Both the position numbers and the translations under genes were made by a program. Shown here in pieces: positions 7,171 to 14,916 of a DNA stretch of 49,065 nucleotides; the first letter of the stretch is position 1; each line of letters begins with the position of its first letter. Source of the stretch: Bacillota bacterium (GTDB lineage Bacteria > Bacillota > UBA994); contig QLUS01000001.1 in assembly GCA_018725535.1 (NCBI GenBank), positions 1 to 49,065 of the forward strand. The letters are read 5' to 3'. The notes beneath the pieces are model-generated. The model was not told the DNA's origin. It made no database searches and saw only the letters and a list, made by a program, of their open reading frames with translations.

Positions 7171-8919
7171 ATGCGTAAAACCAAAATCGTCTGTACTATC
7201 GGACCCGCGAGCTCAAACAAGGAAATGTTGCAGAGTCTAATACGCGCGGGCATGGACATTGCTAGACTTAATTTCTCGCACGGCACACATGACGAGCACT
7301 TAGTTAGGCTCAGGGCAATCCGCGAAGCTGCTGAACTCGAGGGCAAGCACATAGCAATCATGCTCGACACCAAGGGACCGGAAATCCGTATCGGCACTTT
7401 TGCCGACGGACCGATCACCCTATCTGCGGGGGATTTGTTTACGCTGACGACTAAAGCCGTTGCGGGCACCGCCGAGCATGTCAGCGTAACATATAAGGGA
7501 CTCCCGCAAGATGTGCGCCCCGGGGACCGCTTATTGCTTGACGATGGCTTGCTCGAGTTTAGAGTAGAGAGCACGACCGAGAACGAAGTGCACTGCCGCG
7601 TAGTTGTAGGGGGCCCACTTAGCAACCGCAAGGGGCTTAACGTCCCCGGCAAGCGCGTCAACTTGCCCGCAATTTCCCCCCAGGATGAGGCGGATCTGCG
7701 CTTTGGCGTTATGCACGGCGTAGACCTAATTGCGGCCTCGTTTATGCGCACTGCGGCCGACGTTGTGGCTATACGCAAATTTCTTGAGTCATGCGGCGGG
7801 AACATACCGATCATCGCTAAAATCGAGAACAAAGAGGGCGTAGACAACCTAGACGCCATTCTTAAGGTCGCGGACGGGTTCATGGTCGCGCGGGGTGACA
7901 TGGGCGTTGAGTTCCCGGCGGAGGAAGTTCCTCTTATCCAGAAGCAGATGATCCGGAAGGGGAACGCCGCAGGCAAGCCCGTGATTACTGCCACCCAAAT
8001 GCTTAACTCCATGATTCGCAATCCCCGCCCGACGAGAGCAGAAGCCAGCGATGTCGCCAACGCTGTGTTTGATGGGACCGATGCGATTATGCTCTCCGGC
8101 GAAACCGCCAGCGGCAAGTACCCACTCGAGTCGGTCGTAACTATGGCGCGCATCGCCACACGTACCGAGCAAGCGCTTACCTACAATCCGGAGCACGGTC
8201 ACGGCTACCAAGCTGCTGCCACAGTCACCGATGCCATTAGCCACGCTACGGTGCAAGCTGCGTCCCAACTGGAGGCAGCTGCCATTATCACGTCAACGCA
8301 GTCTGGCTGGACCGCAAGAATGGTCGCCAAGTACCGTCCTAAAGCCCCCATCATTGCGGTCACCACCAAAGAGGTAACGGCTCGGCGCCTAAATCTTTTG
8401 TGGGGGGTTTACCCGGTTTTGGGCGAAACCATTGCTACGACAGACGAGATGATGGACGAAGCAGTCAAGCGCTCCCTGCAGGCAGGCCTAATCAAGAATG
8501 GTGACTTGGTCGTTATTACTGCCGGTGTTCCCGTGGGCGTACCGGGCACTACTAACTTAATCAAAGTCCATGTCGTCGGGGATGTGTTAGCGCGCGGCAC
8601 CGGCATTGGCGCGCTGAACGCCGAGGGCAGGGTTTGCATAGCCAAGAATGCGGCGGAAGCAGAAGCCAAGCTAGTGGACGGAGACATTCTCGTTACCACG
8701 GCTACTGACCGTGAATACATGGATGTGCTTGCTAAAGCGGCAGGCATTGTCACTGAGGAGGCGGGCCTAACCTCACACGCGGCCATCGTGGGACTAAACT
8801 TAAACAAAGCCACCATCATTGGCGTGGCTGGCGCAACCCATATCCTTAAGGACGGTCAGCTCGTCACTCTCGACGGCAGTCGCGGACTCATCTACAAGGG
8901 ACACGCGCAGGTGAAATGA
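7171..8919 (+). CDS. pyk: Pyruvate kinase with C-terminal PEP-utiliser domain
   Basis: Glycolytic enzyme converting PEP and ADP to pyruvate and ATP. N-terminal motifs RKTKIVCTIGPASSN and MLDTKGPEIRIG are diagnostic, and IAKIENKEGVDN followed by MVARGDMGVE gives the active-site Lys and metal-binding region. At 582 aa it is about 110 residues longer than the E. coli type. The extra C-terminal block (from about residue 495) contains a swivelling phosphohistidine-like motif, EEAGLTSHAAIVGLNL, as in Bacillus and Clostridium pyruvate kinases. The ATG at 7171 has GAGAAAGGAA upstream. The 3' end faces cca with a 7-bp gap and no visible terminator between them. Confidence 0.97.
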   Translation: MRKTKIVCTIGPASSNKEMLQSLIRAGMDIARLNFSHGTHDEHLVRLRAIREAAELEGKHIAIMLDTKGPEIRIGTFADGPITLSAGDLFTLTTKAVAGTAEHVSVTYKGLPQDVRPGDRLLLDDGLLEFRVESTTENEVHCRVVVGGPLSNRKGLNVPGKRVNLPAISPQDEADLRFGVMHGVDLIAASFMRTAADVVAIRKFLESCGGNIPIIAKIENKEGVDNLDAILKVADGFMVARGDMGVEFPAEEVPLIQKQMIRKGNAAGKPVITATQMLNSMIRNPRPTRAEASDVANAVFDGTDAIMLSGETASGKYPLESVVTMARIATRTEQALTYNPEHGHGYQAAATVTDAISHATVQAASQLEAAAIITSTQSGWTARMVAKYRPKAPIIAVTTKEVTARRLNLLWGVYPVLGETIATTDEMMDEAVKRSLQAGLIKNGDLVVITAGVPVGVPGTTNLIKVHVVGDVLARGTGIGALNAEGRVCIAKNAAEAEAKLVDGDILVTTATDREYMDVLAKAAGIVTEEAGLTSHAAIVGLNLNKATIIGVAGATHILKDGQLVTLDGSRGLIYKGHAQVK

Positions 8920-8926
8920 CGCCGCT

Positions 8927-10327
8927 CTACCGATTGAGACAGAACTCACGCGCTAGCGCTACAGCTTGCTCGCGGCCTGTTAGTCTACCCATGGCCGCCT
9001 GCTCGCTGAGATAGTCCATTGTCTCGCCTACCCACCTACCCGGGGGCAGCAACAGTTCGTGCATTAGTTCGGGCGCGGTAATTGGGAGCTCGGGACGAAT
9101 TACCTCTAGTTTCTTAAAAACCCAAGCCTCAAGGAAGGTCTCTGCCGCATGCACAATTCTTCCGTAGTTTTGCTCGTGTTGTGCTTGCTCCCCTTTGCCA
9201 AGGAAATCTGCCACCGCAAACAGGGCCAGCGGTACGCTTGCCTCACCGTAGCGCCGTGCTATGCGGTATAGGTGCCCGTTATGCAGGCGAGGCAACCTCC
9301 CTAGCTGGCCTAAGTACATGTGCCACCGCACAAAGCGAGCCAGTACCTTAGCTTCGGCTTGCGATAACTTAAGCCGCCCTGACACAGCCGACACCATCTC
9401 CTGCCCAACCTGTTCGTGGCGATAGAAAGTGATCCTGCCGTCCTCGCGTAAGGCTTGAGTCGGTGGTTTTCCCATGTCATGCAATAGTGCGCCTAGCTTA
9501 CAGACGGCCTGCATGTGAAAGTCAAGCTCCGCTAGTTCTGCCTGCACGCGACTCCTGAGCTTCGTAGAAAGGAAATCGGGGGAGTGCCAAACTTGCACAT
9601 AAAAGCGAAACGCCTGACGGGAGTGTTCGTACACGCAGTAGTTGTGGTAGCGGTTCTGCGCAACGCCTTTCTCTCTGGATAGCTCCGGCAACACTGTCTC
9701 CCACACACCTGCGGTGTCCAGCCAATCAAGCACCAGAGGCGCGGATGGGGCGTTTAGGATGCGTGCCAACTCAGCCCACACTCGCTCCCCCGCGCATTCT
9801 TTGAGCAAGGAACTAGCCTGTGCGGCCTGCAGTGTGAGCAGAGCAGTCGGCGTAAACCCATATTCCGCCATCAAGCGGGCGGCACGCAGGATACGCACGG
9901 CGTCGTTTTGCAGGGCATGCTCATGTGTGGGGGAGAGCAGCTTCTCCTTGAGATGAGCCCTACCGCCGTAAGGGTCGTGTACTCTGTCTAGGCGGCGGTC
10001 TAGATAGTCGCCGAGCGAGAGGACCATGGAGTTTACCGTGAAATCGCGCTGTGCTAGGTTCTCTGCTAACTCGCCTGATAGCGGCGATATGTCGCAAGTT
10101 GCCCCACCAAGGACAAATCTAAAAAACCCTCGCTCCGCGCTGAGCGGAAAGGGCGAACGTCCAAGGACTTGCTCCATCTCAGCTAATGCGTCATGGAAGC
10201 AATGGGCGGGCAGTAAAAGGTCGATGTCAGGGCTATCCTGTTCTCGCCCCAAGAAAAGATCTCGCACTGCCCCGCCGACGACTAATATGTCCGTCAAGCG
10301 GCTCAATTGCCGCAGTCGCTCGAGCAT
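8927..10327 (-). CDS. cca: CCA-adding / poly(A) polymerase family tRNA nucleotidyltransferase with HD domain
   Basis: Class II nucleotidyltransferase that repairs or adds tRNA 3' ends. The head domain has VVGGAVRDLFLG followed by DIDLLLPAH (metal-binding Asp pair) and RDFTVNSMVLSLG. A neck/body region precedes a C-terminal HD phosphohydrolase domain marked by LGALLHDMGKP near residue 285. All eight tRNA genes in this window already encode CCA, so a repair role is likely here; A-only adding activity cannot be excluded. The ATG is preceded by GGAGGGGGAG. Length 466 aa. Confidence 0.92.
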   Translation of the reverse strand: MLERLRQLSRLTDILVVGGAVRDLFLGREQDSPDIDLLLPAHCFHDALAEMEQVLGRSPFPLSAERGFFRFVLGGATCDISPLSGELAENLAQRDFTVNSMVLSLGDYLDRRLDRVHDPYGGRAHLKEKLLSPTHEHALQNDAVRILRAARLMAEYGFTPTALLTLQAAQASSLLKECAGERVWAELARILNAPSAPLVLDWLDTAGVWETVLPELSREKGVAQNRYHNYCVYEHSRQAFRFYVQVWHSPDFLSTKLRSRVQAELAELDFHMQAVCKLGALLHDMGKPPTQALREDGRITFYRHEQVGQEMVSAVSGRLKLSQAEAKVLARFVRWHMYLGQLGRLPRLHNGHLYRIARRYGEASVPLALFAVADFLGKGEQAQHEQNYGRIVHAAETFLEAWVFKKLEVIRPELPITAPELMHELLLPPGRWVGETMDYLSEQAAMGRLTGREQAVALAREFCLNR

Positions 10328-10407
10328 TACTCCCCCTCCATTCCTAGTCTAAGGAAACTATAATCTGGGCAGACTCCAGCTTAGAGTGGGCAAAGGAGGG
10401 GTCTGCC

Positions 10408-10794
10408 ATAAACCTACGTGCTAAGGGTTACACGCTAGTGGAACTGTTAGTAGTAGTCAGCATCATCGCCGTTGTTTCCGCCCTAGTCGTGACGCGCATA
10501 CTACCTGCAGCTGCGGGAACTAGCGATATGTGGGGGAGCCTCATGGAGCGGGAGTGGGAGGCGTCCGCATGTAGATTTAACCAGAACATCGTGCAGAATG
10601 CAACAGAGTACTTTGCCGTTATGGAGAACGCCGGGGACGGTTCTTTTTGTAACAGAGACCCGTCCCCGGATTGTTCTTCGGAAACTACCGTTTGTCTCTT
10701 CGCCATCAACATCGCTGTTACAGCCACCTATAGTCTAGATGCTGCCAAATATATGCGCTTTGTTGTAAACCGCCGCCATGCCTCTATAATGTAA
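10408..10794 (+). CDS. Short type IV prepilin-like ORF, probably degenerate
   Basis: The N-terminus reads AKGYTLVELLVVVSIIAVVS, a class III signal: prepilin peptidase would cut G^Y, and Glu at mature position 5 is present. No ATG/GTG/TTG lies before this signal in frame. AAAGGAGGG (10392-10400) is 7 nt before an ATA codon at 10408, so the start is either ATA or a mutated ATG; starting at the GTG at 10438 would destroy the signal. The rest (about 100 residues) is not recognisable as pilin. Bases 10633-10667 are a copy of the 35-nt GGGGACGG repeat, whose length would shift the frame. No secretion or assembly genes are nearby. I regard it as a decayed pseudopilin. Confidence 0.5.
   Translation: MNLRAKGYTLVELLVVVSIIAVVSALVVTRILPAAAGTSDMWGSLMEREWEASACRFNQNIVQNATEYFAVMENAGDGSFCNRDPSPDCSSETTVCLFAINIAVTATYSLDAAKYMRFVVNRRHASIM
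10633..10667. repeat. 35-nt GGGGACGG...CCGTCCCC palindromic repeat inside the prepilin ORF
   Basis: Arms GGGGACGG and CCGTCCCC flank a T-rich centre. It is identical at all but one base to 12054-12087 over 34 nt, so this is a dispersed element and not coding sequence conserved as pilin. Confidence 0.8.
10763..10790 (+). promoter_or_regulatory. Promoter of the LytTR-DUF3021 operon
   Basis: TTGTAA (10763-10768) and a perfect TATAAT (10785-10790) with a 16-bp spacer, 23 bp before the LytTR ATG. The AGAGGAGGGGAGG ribosome site follows. Confidence 0.7.
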
Positions 10795-10813
10795 GCAGAA
10801 AGAGGAGGGGAGG

Positions 10814-11260
10814 ATGGTGGTGAAAGTAGAGCTAAAGATTGACCCCGAGGTCAAGGAATCGCATGCTGTCGTATACGTTAGCAGCGTAACACCGGAAATC
10901 CAACACCTAGTTAACATGATCAGCGGACACCAAAATAAGCTCATCACAGGTCATCGAGATCAGCGCATTTTCCTACTTAGCCCTAAGGAAGTCATCTCCT
11001 TCGCCACTGAGAATCAACGAGTCATCGCACGCACCGAGCGAGGAGACTATGCTGTCAGGGTACGGCTATATGAATTTGAGGAGCAGTTGCGCGGGGAGCC
11101 ATTCGTTAGAATCTCCAACTCTGTTTTGGCCAATGTCGAACATTGCAGCTGACTAGAGATGTCCTTTAACGGCCTAATGACAGTTCGCTTCAAGAACGGA
11201 ACGACAGAGCCAATCTCAAGGCGCTGTGTGGCCAAAGTCAAAGCCTATCTCGGACTATGA
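10814..11260 (+). pseudogene. LytTR-domain DNA-binding regulator interrupted by in-frame TGA
   Basis: Short (148-codon) LytTR regulator without a receiver domain, of the type paired with a DUF3021 membrane protein. It shows HRDQRIFLLSPKEVISF and, near the end, EPFVRISNSVLANVEH, the start of the LytTR fold. Codon 113 is TGA (11150-11152). The same frame then continues without a shift into SFNGLMTVRFKNGTTEPISRR and ends at 11258-11260, which is exactly the missing LytTR C-terminus. The TGA falls at a variable position of the family, not at a conserved Cys, and I see no SECIS hairpin after it, so a nonsense mutation or a sequence error is more likely than selenocysteine. The truncated 112-aa product would lack the DNA-contacting second half. 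Confidence 0.85.
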
Positions 11261-11270
11261 GGTGATTTGA

Positions 11271-11702
11271 GTGAATGTTTATGTGAAAAGTGGGCTAGGG
11301 CGAGGGTTGCTAGGAGTCCCCGTAGGTGTATTCATCACCACGACAATTTTCTACTTGCATTCCCTAGTTATTGGACCACGGGCACTAGAGGCTCTAAGCA
11401 CAAATTTTGCGGTGCAATATTGGGCTGGCATTGCTGTAGGATTTATCTTTGGAGCCATGTCCGTTGTCTTTGACATAGATGAATGGACCCTAACTCGACA
11501 AACCGTGATTCACTTCGCAGTGACAGTGTCAGTATTTCTGCCTGCCTCCTTACTAGCGGGCTGGGTTTCAGCTGAAAAAGGCGCGGTGCTGATCTTTATG
11601 ATGACGTTTATGTTTATATATTGCGGCATTTGGTACACCCACTACGCTTACTGGCAGAAAAGGATCAGCGAGGTCAACTCGCGGCTGCGCCGCAGAGAGT
11701 GA
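11271..11702 (+). CDS. DUF3021 membrane protein, partner of LytTR regulator
   Basis: 143-residue protein with four hydrophobic segments (about residues 12-32, 45-65, 75-95, 103-122) and a basic tail. The layout and the position directly after a stand-alone LytTR gene match the DUF3021 family. In several Firmicutes such membrane partners antagonise their LytTR regulator, and I infer the same role here. The GTG start (11271) follows GAGGTGAT and is 10 nt after the original LytTR stop. If the TGA in the regulator is real, this antagonist would have lost its target. Confidence 0.82.
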   Translation: MNVYVKSGLGRGLLGVPVGVFITTTIFYLHSLVIGPRALEALSTNFAVQYWAGIAVGFIFGAMSVVFDIDEWTLTRQTVIHFAVTVSVFLPASLLAGWVSAEKGAVLIFMMTFMFIYCGIWYTHYAYWQKRISEVNSRLRRRE

Positions 11703-11717
11703 CATTCCTTCTGGCAG

Positions 11718-11746
11718 TTGCTCGAGGCCAGCGGAACAGGTATACT
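11718..11746 (+). promoter_or_regulatory. Promoter of the btu riboswitch transcript
   Basis: TTGCTC (11718-11723) and TATACT (11741-11746) with a 17-bp spacer. It lies just upstream of the cobalamin riboswitch, so the leader begins at about 11753. Confidence 0.75.
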
Positions 11747-11752
11747 GTAGGT

Positions 11753-11930
11753 GTCAACTAAATACGCTGTGGGGTGCCCCTAGGCTTAGGGGTTAAAAGG
11801 GAATCAGGTGTAAATCCTGAGCGGTCCCGCCACTGTAACGGGTAGTGCCTACACTTGACCACTGTTCGCGCGGCGAATGGAAGGGATTAGGCACGTTACT
11901 CCCGTAGTCAGGAAACCTGCCCCAGAGCTA
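11753..11930 (+). promoter_or_regulatory. Cobalamin (adenosylcobalamin-type) riboswitch
   Basis: The leader contains the conserved landmarks of the family: GGGAATCAGGTGTAAATCC, then CGGTCCCGCCACTGTAA, and a late B12-box-like segment GTCAGGAAACCTGCCCC at 11907-11923. It is followed by an intrinsic terminator and then btuFCD. The arrangement implies that bound cobalamin favours termination, lowering uptake when B12 is plentiful. The 5' and 3' boundaries are approximate. Confidence 0.95.
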
Positions 11931-11990
11931 AGACGCCGTCCTTCGGTCGAAAGGACTAGGTCAAAGCTTTGTACTTAGCTTTGCATCGAA

Positions 11991-12026
11991 CCCTCAACCA
12001 GAAGCGGTTGGGGGCTTTATTTTTTG
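11991..12026 (+). terminator. Riboswitch-controlled intrinsic terminator
   Basis: CCCTCAACC pairs with GGTTGGGGG (one U-G) around an AGAAGC loop, followed by a T-rich tract (TTTATTTTTTG). It is the expression platform of the upstream cobalamin riboswitch. An AAGGAGGAG ribosome-like site lies just after it, before the inserted repeats. Confidence 0.88.
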
Positions 12027-12053
12027 TGTAAGGAGGAGAACGTTGGGAACATT

Positions 12054-12142
12054 GGGGACGGTTCCTTTTGTAACAGAGACCCGTCCCTTGGAACAAAAAA
12101 CCGTCCCCTAGAACCGTCCTCTGAAACAAAAAGAACCGTCCC
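12054..12142. repeat. Compound GGGGACGG repeat in the btuF leader
   Basis: One 34-nt copy (12054-12087) of the element seen at 10633-10667 is followed by two or three partial inverted copies ending ACAAAAAGAACCGTCCC (12126-12142). The whole can fold as a long hairpin. It separates the riboswitch terminator from the btuF ribosome site (TTAGGAGG, 12161-12168). Confidence 0.8.
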
Positions 12143-12176
12143 TTATGTTCGGAAGCTAATTTAGGAGGAAAGTATA

Positions 12177-13076
12177 ATGAAACGCATCATTCTTATCTCG
12201 CTCATACTTGCACTCGCTTTTGCCTTATCGGGTTGCGCCGTGCTGAACGTGCTGCAGCCGAGCATTGTCGTAACAGATGACTTAGGGCGGGAAGTACGCC
12301 TAGAGCGTACAGCTAGCCGCATTGTGTCGCTTGCCCCAAGTAACACCGAGATGCTCTTTGCCCTAGGTATCGAGGGAAAGATAGTCGGGGTGACAACCAA
12401 CTGCGATTATCCGGCACAAGCTGCGACCAAAGAAAAAGTGGGGTCTTTCGGTACCCCTTCGGTGGAAAAAATAGTGAGCCTCCGGCCCGACCTTGTCTTG
12501 GCTGCCAGTTTGCATAAGACTGTGGGCGAACAACTTGCGGCACTCGGTATTCCCGTGATCGTACTTAACGCCGAGAGCATTCAAGGGGTATTAGACAACG
12601 CAGAACTGCTCGGACGCGTTACCGGAGCGGTAAGAGGCGCAGCACAGCTTAAGCGGCAGATTAGCGCGGATCTTAATGCTGTGGACGAGCGTGTGCAGGC
12701 CCTGGCTAATGAACAGCGCCCGTTGGTTTACTACGAGGTGTGGTCTAACCCCATCATGACCGCAGGGCCAAACACCTTTCTGCATGAACTGATCACCCGC
12801 GCGGGCGGTATCAACCTCGGCGCAACTGCCACCACGAATTGGCCGACGCTTTCTCTGGAAGAGCTTCTGTCGCGGCAACCGCAGGTCATGTTCTACGGGC
12901 ACGCCACAGAGACGGTGGAGCAGATCAAAGCGCGCCCTGATTGGGGCAGCATCCCTGCACTGAGGGAGGGACGGGTGTATCTTGTAGACGAAAACCTGAT
13001 CCTGCGGCCGGGCCCGCGCATTGGACAAGCTTTGCGGCTACTTGCCTCCCAACTACATCCTGACCTATGGCGGTAG
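12177..13076 (+). CDS. btuF: Cobalamin ABC transporter substrate-binding lipoprotein
   Basis: Extracellular lipoprotein that would capture cobalamin or corrinoids and deliver them to BtuCD. It has a short lipoprotein signal ending LSGC (Cys near residue 20) and a class III binding-protein body starting VVTDDLGREVRL, with SRIVSLAPSNTEMLFALG and an early TNCDYP segment as in BtuF/TroA-like proteins. 299 aa. The ATG follows TTAGGAGG. An iron-siderophore role is possible for the family, but the upstream cobalamin riboswitch makes B12 the likely ligand. It overlaps btuC by 10 nt. Confidence 0.9.
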   Translation: MKRIILISLILALAFALSGCAVLNVLQPSIVVTDDLGREVRLERTASRIVSLAPSNTEMLFALGIEGKIVGVTTNCDYPAQAATKEKVGSFGTPSVEKIVSLRPDLVLAASLHKTVGEQLAALGIPVIVLNAESIQGVLDNAELLGRVTGAVRGAAQLKRQISADLNAVDERVQALANEQRPLVYYEVWSNPIMTAGPNTFLHELITRAGGINLGATATTNWPTLSLEELLSRQPQVMFYGHATETVEQIKARPDWGSIPALREGRVYLVDENLILRPGPRIGQALRLLASQLHPDLWR

Positions 13077-14107
13077 CAAAAAGACCTGCCGTAGTTCGCC
13101 ATTGGTCGGTCAACGCCCTCTTGGGTCTGCTATTGGTGCTGGCTCTGTTCCTGAGTTTGCGGGTGGGAGCGGTGGACATTGCTCCCACCCGCCTTCTTGC
13201 TGCTTTGCAGGAATTAGTGACGGAGCCTACGAATACTTGGTCAGTTGATGCCGTGATTGCTTGGCGGTTAAGATTGCCAAGAGCGCTGCTAGCTGCGGCT
13301 GTCGGCGCCGCCTTAGCCACAGCCGGAGCCATCATGCAGGGGCTCTTGCACAACAGTTTGGCCGACTCCTTTGTGCTCGGGGTGTCATCGGGTGCAAGTC
13401 TCGGCGCTGCTATTGCCCTGCTGCTCGGGCTACGGTTCACGCTGTTCGGCCTCGGCACCGTAACCCCGCTGGCGTTTATGGGGGCTATGCTGGCGATGCT
13501 TGCCGTGCTCATCATTTCGCGGCGGGTTGCGGGCCAGTCAACCCTCGGGCTGCTGCTTGCGGGGATCGCTATGAGCAGCGCTTTGTCCGCCGTAGTCTCC
13601 TTCTTAGTGCTATTGAGCCGCGAGCGCATTAACCCGCTCTTGTTCTGGATGATGGGAGGCTTCGCGGGCCGCGGTTGGAATCACTTCTGGCTGATGCTCC
13701 CCTACTTCTTTATCAGCTTCTTGTTTGCCTATAGCTATCATCGCTACCTCACGGCGATTAACCTCGGTGATGCTACCGCGCATCACTTGGGGGTAGATGT
13801 CGGCAGAGTACGTCTGCTCCTCCTCGCTACAGCAGCGCTGCTGACGGCGGCAGCGGTGTCCGTAAGCGGTATGATTGGCTTTGTTGGCTTGATGACGCCG
13901 CATTTCGCACGCATGCTGGTGGGACAGCACTACCGCCGCCTCTTGCCTACAGCGGCTATGTGCGGTGCCGTTTTCCTCGCTTTCGCCGACCTCTTAGCCC
14001 GTGTGGTCATGCGGCCGCAGGAGCTGCCGGTCGGGATCATCACTGCTTTATGCGGCGGACCGTTCTTCTTGTGGCTCTTATCGCGCCAGCGTCAGGAGGT
14101 GGCATGA
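13067..14107 (+). CDS. btuC: Cobalamin ABC transporter permease (FecCD family)
   Basis: Polytopic permease of 346 aa with about ten hydrophobic segments. Family motifs are visible: WRLPRALLAAAVGAALATAG (residues about 65-85), LGVSSGASLGA, and SGMIGFVGLMTPHFARMLVG near residue 270, the coupling-helix region contacting the ATPase. It would form the membrane channel of the BtuFCD importer. The ATG overlaps btuF and the TGA overlaps the btuD start, so translation is coupled across the operon. Confidence 0.93.
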   Translation: MAVAKRPAVVRHWSVNALLGLLLVLALFLSLRVGAVDIAPTRLLAALQELVTEPTNTWSVDAVIAWRLRLPRALLAAAVGAALATAGAIMQGLLHNSLADSFVLGVSSGASLGAAIALLLGLRFTLFGLGTVTPLAFMGAMLAMLAVLIISRRVAGQSTLGLLLAGIAMSSALSAVVSFLVLLSRERINPLLFWMMGGFAGRGWNHFWLMLPYFFISFLFAYSYHRYLTAINLGDATAHHLGVDVGRVRLLLLATAALLTAAAVSVSGMIGFVGLMTPHFARMLVGQHYRRLLPTAAMCGAVFLAFADLLARVVMRPQELPVGIITALCGGPFFLWLLSRQRQEVA

Positions 14108-14916
14108 TGCCAGCCTTGAGTGTGGAGAACGTGTCATTTCGCTTTACTCAGCCTGTGCTCTGCGGCGTGTATGCGGACTTTGAGCAAGGCACTTTTTCGG
14201 GCATCCTGGGTGCAAACGGCGTAGGCAAATCAACCCTCGTTAAGCTAATCAGCCGTTGGTTGCCAATGCAGGATGGCGCGATCCGCGTCCACAACCGCCC
14301 GCTCGATACGTTTAATCAGCGCGAGCTGGCCCGCTATGTGGCCGTCGTTCCGCAGGAGCAGGCACATATCACGGAGCTGACAGTCCGGGAGATTGTAGAG
14401 CTTGGTCGCATTCCGCACCAAGGGTTACTTGCTCCCCCTACTGCGGCTGACAGGCGCGCAGTAGACGATGCGCTCGCACAGACAGGGCTACAAGGACTAG
14501 AGACGCGGAGCTTCGCCACGCTTAGCGGTGGGGAGCGACAGCGCGTACGCGTGGCTATGGCCCTAGCCCAGGCGGCCGACATCTTAATCCTCGATGAGCC
14601 TACATCCCATCTCGACATACGATATCAAATAGAGCTGTTGACTCTGCTGGGCGAACTAGTGACCAAGGGATACACAGTGGTAGCCGTGCTGCACGACATT
14701 AACCTAGCGGCGCTCTTTTGCGATCACCTAGTGCTACTCGCTGACGGTCGCGTGCTCCGCGCAGGCCCGCCAGCGGAGGTAATAACGCGTGAGGCCATCT
14801 TAGAGGCGTACCAATGCGATGTCTCGTTGCTTTCCCACCCGACAGTCAACGTACCCCAGATTGCGCTGACGCGCAATAGGAAGCAGCAAATTCCCGGGAG
14901 GGCTGTGTGTGATTGA
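14104..14916 (+). CDS. btuD: Cobalamin ABC transporter ATP-binding protein
   Basis: ATPase of the importer, 270 aa. Walker A is GANGVGKST (about residue 38), the Q-loop lies in VVPQEQ, the signature is LSGGERQRV, Walker B is ILILDEPTSHLD, and the H-loop is VLHDIN. The start is ATG at 14104, overlapping the btuC stop by 4 nt with AGGAGGTGGC upstream; a second ATG follows at once. The open frame extends further upstream inside btuC, but without a ribosome site. It overlaps the next gene by 8 nt. Confidence 0.93.
   Translation: MMPALSVENVSFRFTQPVLCGVYADFEQGTFSGILGANGVGKSTLVKLISRWLPMQDGAIRVHNRPLDTFNQRELARYVAVVPQEQAHITELTVREIVELGRIPHQGLLAPPTAADRRAVDDALAQTGLQGLETRSFATLSGGERQRVRVAMALAQAADILILDEPTSHLDIRYQIELLTLLGELVTKGYTVVAVLHDINLAALFCDHLVLLADGRVLRAGPPAEVITREAILEAYQCDVSLLSHPTVNVPQIALTRNRKQQIPGRAVCD

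Noticed and set aside
7164..8159. 331-codon open frame antisense to pyruvate kinase
   Set aside because: Low-complexity Ser/Thr-rich translation without a ribosome site; a shadow of a high-GC gene.
11150..11152. Reading the LytTR TGA as selenocysteine
   Set aside because: The position is variable and not a Cys in the family, there is no catalytic role, and no SECIS-like hairpin with a G-containing loop is visible 16-37 nt downstream.
12177..14916. Iron-siderophore uptake for the ABC transporter
   Set aside because: The family allows it, but the upstream cobalamin riboswitch with its terminator makes B12 the far more likely substrate.
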